NCBI RefSeq assembly: GCF_037975245.1
Contig: NC_092573.1
Location: 24,085,265-24,149,264, forward strand
Source: Apostichopus japonicus
Taxonomy: Eukaryota > Echinodermata > Holothuroidea > Aspidochirotida > Stichopodidae
DNA length: 64,000 bases
Direction of reading: 5' to 3'
The notes under the pieces were generated by a model. The model had not been told where the DNA came from, searched no databases, and saw nothing but the letters and a program-made list of their open reading frames with translations. The position numbers and the translations under genes are program-made. Below, one piece after another: positions 56,931 to 64,000 of this stretch; the stretch's first letter is position 1; the number at the start of each line of letters is the position of its first letter.

Positions 56931-58300
56931 CCTCAAGACTTACAACTGTTTTTCTAGTGTGATTTACATCCGTTGGAATCTTGTTGGTTTAAAAGTTTAT
57001 GGTGAAGTTTCTGAAGGCAGATAGGACCTGTATTCAGGATAACAGCACTTGCATCAAGCACTGATAAGTATCAGGTTAAATTTTGCAGATTTTTGGACAT
57101 GAAGTTTTTCATCAGATTTCCTATCATGCCTGTCTTTTTTTTGTACAGGTCTGTAGGTACCAGTAAGTTTTGGGGATTACAAGATTTTGAGAAATGACCC
57201 TTCAATCAGCTGAGGTTAATCAGATAAAGTGACTGGATTATGTACAGTATCCTCTTACATGTATGCAGTAGGAACTATAGACTATTAGGTCTGTTCCTCA
57301 GATGCAAAACAAAACTCAATGGGAAAACGTTTTTTGGGAGAGACTTCAGTGACCTCTAATGACCTTTGTGTTACAATATTGTCTAGGACCAAATGGTGGT
57401 GAATGTCATCCACTGATGCTCTGTAGTTCATAGGAAGTTTATGAAAGAACATGTCTTGATTGAATTATTAGAATTTATACAAAAGAATGGATTAACGAAT
57501 AACATTAGGATATGCAATGAGTCATCAGTTTAGAGCCTTAAAGGAGCATTCCAGAGATATATTATAATTTTATAAGGTGAATATCTTGAAAAGTCAGCAT
57601 AGCTATTAAAATAAAAATAATATACTAGCACTCAATTGTGTCCTTTCTCTTAGACTGTAGCATATTGATTCTACTGTAATTCAACTCATTGAATATTTAA
57701 GTATTTTGATGTACAGTATGAACAATATAGCACCTGCAAATTGGCCTTCAAGAATTCTTCCAACAAAATGGTGATAAAACTTGATCATTTGTCTGGATAT
57801 TGCTGACTTTACAAATTACAATACCAAAGAAGATGCACAAAGAATTCTAATAACAACATGATTACCAAAACAAAACAAAAAAAATGACAAAAAGTAAGTT
57901 CTACTCTTCAAATCAAATATTTTAAAGTCATGCCTGAAAATCTCTTTGGTTTAATAATGATATTCATGCCGCTAGGAATGCCCATCGTCAACTAGAACAT
58001 AAATTGAGAATGAACGAAAAACTTGAAATGCACGGACAGGAACATTGCAATCAATGTGATATTGTGATTACTCTGATTACAAAGGCTGACATAATTCATA
58101 TGCTACTATTCATCTCAAGTCCGTGATAGCTCTGGTGATCAGCTCAGGAAGTTGTTTTGGCATTGTTGATAAACTCTTACACTCTCTATAAGCACAAAGG
58201 ACCAGTCCTCCTTACTTTGATTCGGTTCAAACTCTTGCTGATCGTTTCACACACTTTTTTTTCTGGAGAAGATTTGACAGTATTAGAAAGTCCTTCACAT

Positions 58301-58550
58301 CTGTAACACAATCACAACCTGGAGAATCTACATCATGTATTCTGACAACTTAACCGAGATGGAGGTAAAGAAAATTATAATGAAATCTCCTCCCACAACA
58401 TGTGATCTAGATACTTCTGTAACACAATCACAACCTGAAGTGACTACATTGTGTATATTATCTATCATCTTTTATGCCTTCAACCGAGATGGAGGTAAAG
58501 TACAGTAAATTATAATGAAATCTCCTCCGACAACATGTGATCTAGATACA
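58301..58550 (+). repeat. Tandem duplication, ~115-134 bp units
   Basis: Two units that each start CTGTAACACAATCACAACCT and end ACAACATGTGATCTAGATA, sharing CGAGATGGAGGTAAAG. The second unit has extra bases in the middle. Confidence 0.85.
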
Positions 58551-58593
58551 ATACCATAGGTCTTTGATCATGCAGAATATCAATGTGTTTGTT

Positions 58594-58858
58594 CCTTATA
58601 TCACCAATATGTTTAATATGTCCCTTATATCACCAATAATGTTAATATGTCCCTTATATCACCAATATGTTTAATATGTCCCTTATATCACCAAGATTGT
58701 TAATATATCCCTTTAAGTTCACCACTATTGTCAATATGTCCAAAATATCACCAATATTGTTAATATGTCCCTTATATCACCAATATGTTTAATATGCCCC
58801 TTATTATATTAAACACTAATATTGTTAATATCACCGATCTTGTTAATATGTCCCTGTA
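58594..58858 (+). repeat. ~29-bp minisatellite
   Basis: The unit is CCCTTATATCACCAATATGT plus TTAATATGT, repeated about nine times with growing divergence to the right. It follows directly after the preceding tandem duplication. Confidence 0.85.
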
Positions 58859-58984
58859 AATTGGATCCTTTTCCGGAGAGTCAGAAAGTTGCACATTTAT
58901 ATTTGTCCACTCCTAAACAAAGTTGACCCAGATAAAAAAGTTTCAAAAATCATTGTCCTGTTGCCAACCTCAAATACATGGGGA

Positions 58985-59745
58985 AAAACATCGAACGCAT
59001 AGTGTCTGCTCCGATTAACAACCATATAAGAAACCTGGGCGTTATTTTTTTATTCTTCCCAGTTCCATGACAATGAAGCCACACATATCAAATTGTATTC
59101 GGTCATCTATCTTGTATATTCGGAACATTGGTAATATTCGCAAATATTTGAATGATGAAGCCACTGAGAAAATTACCCACGCCTTTGTTACTCCACACAT
59201 CGATAGTGGAAACGGCTCCTCTATGGTCTATCACATCATCAAATCGCTCGACTTCAACGCCTTCAAAATAACGCTGCACGGATTGTTACATTATCTAAAA
59301 AATGTTGTCAAATCAAACCTATTCTTGAAGAGCTACATAGGCTTCCGGTCTCTCACCGAATTATTTAAAAGCACTTGTCAATTACCTACAAATCGTTGAA
59401 TGGCTTGGCTCCCTCTTCTATCTCTGACATGCTTCAGACGTACACTCTGACACGACGTCTTCGCTCCAGTAACATACATTTTCTCTAAAGAAAATCGGCC
59501 TAAACAAACATGGGGAGACAGATGGTTCGAAGTAGCTGCGCGGCCTCGCCTCTGGAATGGATTGCCACTAGAACTCAGATGTTGTGCTTCCCTCACTTTG
59601 TTCAAAAAACTTCTGAAAACTCATCTTATGCATCAAGCATTCATCAATGTTAACCTATATTCGTATTTGCCTCCGCCTTGAGCACCCCTCTGGGTGGATA
59701 TGCACCCTTTATAAATCACTATTAGTATTATTATTATAATTATAG
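58985..59745 (+). pseudogene. LINE 3' end (RT thumb/C-terminal region), broken
   Basis: Plus-strand frames read IRNLGVIF, SMTMKPHISNCIRSSILYIR, NIGNIRKYLNDEATEKI and HAFVTPHIDSGNG. Another frame continues with KKCCQIKPILEELHRLPVSH, ITYKSLNGLAPSSISDMLQT and TRRLRSSN. These are the well-known C-terminal RT blocks of CR1/Jockey-type LINEs (RNLGV.FD, HI.....Y..R.I..IRK, A.V.SR.DY.N, LHWLPV..RI). At least two frameshifts and several stops break it. The end (CCTTTATAAATCAC then ATT repeats) is a LINE-type tail. It lies in SNX27 intron 1. Confidence 0.85.
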
Positions 59746-62700
59746 GTGTACGGACAATATCACTTCTGCAGGGAGGCCTTGAAGAGCGCTCCTAGCAAAA
59801 TGGTGATTTAAACTGTGTTCATTTTTCCTGGTTGGCAGAGTTGATGTGCACCAAAGGAATTCTGTGTATAGAATTCCAATAATGACATTGTTTAACTTGC
59901 TGATTTAATGGGTGAGGGGAGGAGGGGGTGGGGATACATATGAAATTGACAAATTGAATGAGTTAAATGAACTATGAAGTTTATTTTCATGTTTACTTCA
60001 TTTAAAGTGCTTATTTAAGTTTTCTGGCTTTAATATGAACATTCTGGAGATAATTGCCAGCAATGGAAAGGCTCTAGTTTTACAGTGTACTATTGTTCCC
60101 ATGGAATGATTTGACCAGCATCATCATCCAGGGCATTTCTCAGGACCTTGGCTTCATCCTGTCATGACAACTATGCGTGTGTTATCGGTTAATAATACAC
60201 GCAATCACTGTACCCCTGGTGTGTCTCATTGTTACACCCCCATGGTCGGCATCATTACCCACAATGTGGAGCCAGTCGCTGCAGTGTGGAAGGAGTGACA
60301 GTCAGTAATAATTGTGAATTGTGTTGAATTTAGCATATTCTGTTTAGTATCATACTTGACCAATTAAAGGAGAGAAAAAACTACTTACATTGCTACTTTG
60401 GTACACCGAAACTCGTTTTTCTTCACACTACTGTACAATACATATTAAGTTAATACACAGTATATATAAGTATGACTTTTTGCATGATGTCATCATACAG
60501 TAGGTTTTAATGGATTTTGAAACAACTGTGCATGCTTGTTATGGAATATACCGTCGTCGATGCTCGAAAAAGCCATTAATGGTGCAAGACAATATCAGTT
60601 GATTAATTACAACCAAAACCACCATCAACCTATCCTGAGTGATTGGAAGTACTATTAAAAATTATGACATGTACATGTGTACACAGAAACTCTTAATTGT
60701 CGTAAACACTCCACTGGGAATGTATTAAACCTGAAGGAGTTAAGTAATTGCATATATCTGCTTCACACGTGTATCGAAAATGTGTGATTCCTGCAAAGTC
60801 ATATCGACACAGCAGGGAATCTCAAAACTGCCGGTGCGCTTCTCTTATTTCAAATCTTCTTCGGTTCTGAGTGCCATCCAAACAGTTAGGACAGGAATAT
60901 CAAACGGCTGCGGTCTGTGGTACGGGTATTATAAAGTGAAATATATATGATTAAAACAGCCGTCGTTGATCCCGCAGGTCGGTTTGTTTTACTCGTCAGA
61001 CTTCTTCGAGTGGCTCCGCAAATTATGTGCTCAAAGTCGGCTTACTCGTCGAGTACTACCAAAAATTTTGTAGCAGTCAGAATTTATGTTTTCCTTGAAA
61101 CCGAAAAAAAGGTATTGTACTCAAGAAACTGTTCCAAATTAGCATTGCTAATTCTTTGTTCATGACGTCAACAAGTTTTTTTTGGAACAGCTTCTCTTAT
61201 AAAGAAATATCTTTGGGTTGAGGTGAATAAATTCGTTTGTGGTGTTCCATACTGCTGTTGGAATTTGAGACAGATATTGACATATAAAGTAGAAAGTTAA
61301 GGTTACAGACTTACAGTTATACATATGATTTATATTTCCCTTTGTTTCAACCCTTTCTGTCTGTTTGCCAATAATTTAGCAGACCAAGGGTTTTTGTCTT
61401 GGTCACTTGTATAAGTTGTTGTCTAGTGAAGAGGACTGTGCTTATAACTGATGCAATTTTGCTAGGGGTTGCTGCTGTTTGCCATAAGTTTGCTCAAGTC
61501 AGGCAATGGATGAAACCTTTCTCTTCATGATGGATTAGAGTATCACCAAATTTTGGCAAATTCAATGCAAAAATGCAACTCTACATGGCCTGTTACCAAA
61601 TAGTCAAGAAGAGCCTATCCAAAGCCAATCACAGGATAGCTGCAACCTCGGCGATAAACGATTTTAAGAGTCACAAGTATTTTGGAAGGTAGTATGAATG
61701 TGAAAGCATCTTTGCTTGTGTTTGGTTGAAATGTTAGGTAGTTGTTGCAAATGTATTAAGTATATAATAATTATTTCATCACATGAGACTGTAAACTCAT
61801 CAGACAACAGTAAAATATGCTCCTAGATATGTTTTATGCAATGAGCATAAGTTAACCAGTAATTGTGAGATTTACGTTTAATTCCCAATATATTGTCACC
61901 TTGCTCAACCAGACTAGTGTGACATATGAGGCTGAAGCACAAGAATGCATGAATTGAAAATTGAAATGAATTCAAGAAAAAAAATCTTGAACGTGTGTGT
62001 GCATTATTTGAAATGATCTTAACTAGTCCAGTAAGTGAACTGCATCTAAATGGGAGATACGTATCAGATACCATCAACATCATTTGCAAAAATACAGAAA
62101 ACGGCTTAATAGAGACTTCTGTATCACTGACCTAGACCCACGTACATACTTTCAGCTTCATTGCCAGATGCAAAATTGCTTCTCTTCTCACTTACCTGTC
62201 TCCGCACAATCTCATCATTGATGATACTGTAGCAATTTCACCTAAAATGTTTGTGGTGTATTAATTGATGCCATATTTGACCAATCAGTACAGTGCAAAT
62301 TTTGAACGATTTTTGCATTTTGGTTGTCCAAACAGCAAATTTAGTCGTCCAAACAAACGTAGCAAAATAACAATGACCAGGATGTTATTGTAGGATGTGC
62401 ACTGTAGGAGACGTGTGTAGGTTTTGGTGAATAGAACACCATTGTCTAGGTGATAGCAATTTATCATTTGACCTATTTGGGTGTATTTAGCTACAATGAA
62501 ATTTAATTTGATATACAGTAAGCAGCTATACTAGTCTTCTTCACGTGATTTTGACTGTCCGAATAGAAATTTGGTCTCCTCGGACTATCAGACTATCCTT
62601 CTGCCATAAAATATTTCCCTTGTTGAGTGTTTAATGGTCGTCAGTATATGCTCCAAATTATAGCACGCTATATATATAATTGCTAGAATTTTTCAAAAAG

Positions 62701-64000
62701 TACTTTCCTGGAGGTCTTTACTCTTCAAAAGTGTTCTCAGACATTTTTAAGGAACACACAAGATGACTGAATGTCCCAGTGAGGAAAATTTCATCGAAGG
62801 TTGTAATAAAAAGCAGTTTTAAGACATTTGACCAAAGGTGACCATATTTAAATATCTAGCATATTCGGGGCCATGCAGCTAACTTTTAATACCCCTGATG
62901 ATGAACATATACTGCACACTCATGTGACTGTTTCTTTTTTATACAAAAAAAGAAAAACTCTAGTTAACATTTTGTTGGCTGTATCCGCTGTAACAGAATC
63001 TCTGATGTCATTCAACCACTTAAACAAAACCCATGGAATTCAATCAACCTACAGGTTTTATACATGTGTAGATAATATGCAATATATGATAAATTTAATC
63101 AGTAATGTCTCCAACTGCGATAGAGAAGTAAAATTCAAAAATACATGTGTTTCAAATTCTATTTATACATTTCACTTTCCTTAAATCAGTTTTTTTTTTA
63201 CAGATTTTGATAAAGTTTTACTATTAAAAGCTGTGAAATCCCGATTTCCATTTCTCGTTAATATTCATCTGAAAGAAACCGAAATGCAAGGTGTCAAAGT
63301 TTGATTAATTTTTCATCTCTAGTTTTACTAATACCCAGTGGGATTTGGAGAAGTTGGCGATGAAATAGACAGAGAGCTTCCTTCTCTAATGCAGTTCTGC
63401 CTTCATGCTACATAAATTTTCTTTGCCAGAGTGCTAAGTTACACCCTATAGTCTTTGCAAAATTTTGTGCATCAACTGACAAAACATGACGGATTTGGGT
63501 CAACGAAGGTTTAACAGTGCCCATTTAGTGACATTGAACGCTCAGCTGATTGGCCACTGTTTTTACTGTGAGGTCATTTTTTTTTTCTTTCTTTTTCTTT
63601 TGTTTTTGGTTAGTGACCCCCATTCATATGCTGGGGATAATTTCAGCATGTTACCCAGGAAGTGCTATGAAGCATTATGAAATCAGAAAGTGTTTTTGAT
63701 ACTGGATGCTTTTATCAAAATTGCCTTTTTGGCATACATCTTGAAACACTCAACGACTGTCTGTGCTATCTACTGTAGGGCACTTTCCTATTATATGTAC
63801 TTTAATAAGAAAGTATCTTGAAGATATATTGACTATTTATTGACTATATAGTAAATGGTTGATGGAAAGGAGGGAGGGTTCAATCACTTGGTATTGCAGC
63901 TAAACATCCGGCAGAAGTTTTTGATGTGGATACATATAATGTACCGGATATTCTACAGTAAGAGCGCAGACATGTTTTTTCTTCATCCACATAAACCTCA

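Larger units (their letters stand above)
48947..64000. other. SNX27 intron 1 (inferred); repeats, no exon found
   Basis: Fifteen kilobases of AT-rich sequence with no coding exon I could support on the plus strand. It holds a LINE-like tail (50480-50530), three interspersed repeat copies, a 144-bp degenerate repeat (54565-54900), minisatellites (58301-58858) and a LINE 3' remnant (58985-59745). A 61-codon minus-strand ORF (52612-52797) is mentioned under findings. Confidence 0.5.

Noticed and set aside
58594-58858. CRISPR-like regular repeats
   Set aside because: The units are directly adjacent with no unique spacers, diverge gradually and lie in an animal intron. It is a minisatellite.

Overview
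This is a gene-sparse, AT-rich animal nuclear window. Genes carry spliceosomal introns and metazoan protein families, and there are many microsatellites, G/C homopolymers, LINE and palindromic-element remnants. The repeat style (short tails ending GCGCTATATAAA-(ATT)n, GC-rich GGTGGGGTCC repeats, DIRS elements) suggests a marine deuterostome, perhaps an echinoderm such as a sea cucumber. That assignment is inference.

Five host genes were reconstructed exon by exon. They alternate in strand. (1) The last two coding exons of a FAM219-type gene lie on + (4788-7339). (2) A complete 12-exon COPS2/CSN2 gene (COP9 signalosome subunit 2, 442 aa) lies on - (16131-34902). (3) A complete 4-exon ODF3/SHIPPO-type ciliary protein gene (271 aa) lies on + (35180-37392), head to head with COPS2 across 277 bp. 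(4) A complete 3-exon CKS1/2 gene (90 aa) lies on - (40330-43265). (5) The first coding exon of SNX27 lies on + (48705-48946), and its remaining exons appear to lie beyond the window.

The standout is a 6.1 kb DIRS-type tyrosine-recombinase retrotransposon (23905-30035), inserted in sense orientation in COPS2 intron 2. It has three intact overlapping reading frames: a zinc-finger/SR-rich gag-like protein, a reverse transcriptase/RNase H, and a tyrosine recombinase. It has 95-bp terminal inverted repeats with no mismatch that I could find. It also has an internal complementary region that matches both outer ends, from which a TT crossover core and the empty target site can be read. It is GC-rich against its surroundings and looks young.

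Other mobile remnants are a broken LINE reverse transcriptase in COPS2 intron 1 (about 33.6-34.1 kb), a broken LINE 3' end at 59.0-59.7 kb, a SAP-domain gene fragment at 46.3-46.8 kb, a 240-bp palindromic element at 47.0-47.25 kb, and a dispersed repeat of about 150 bp present in several copies. The region from 48.95 kb to the end reads as SNX27 intron 1 with repeats.
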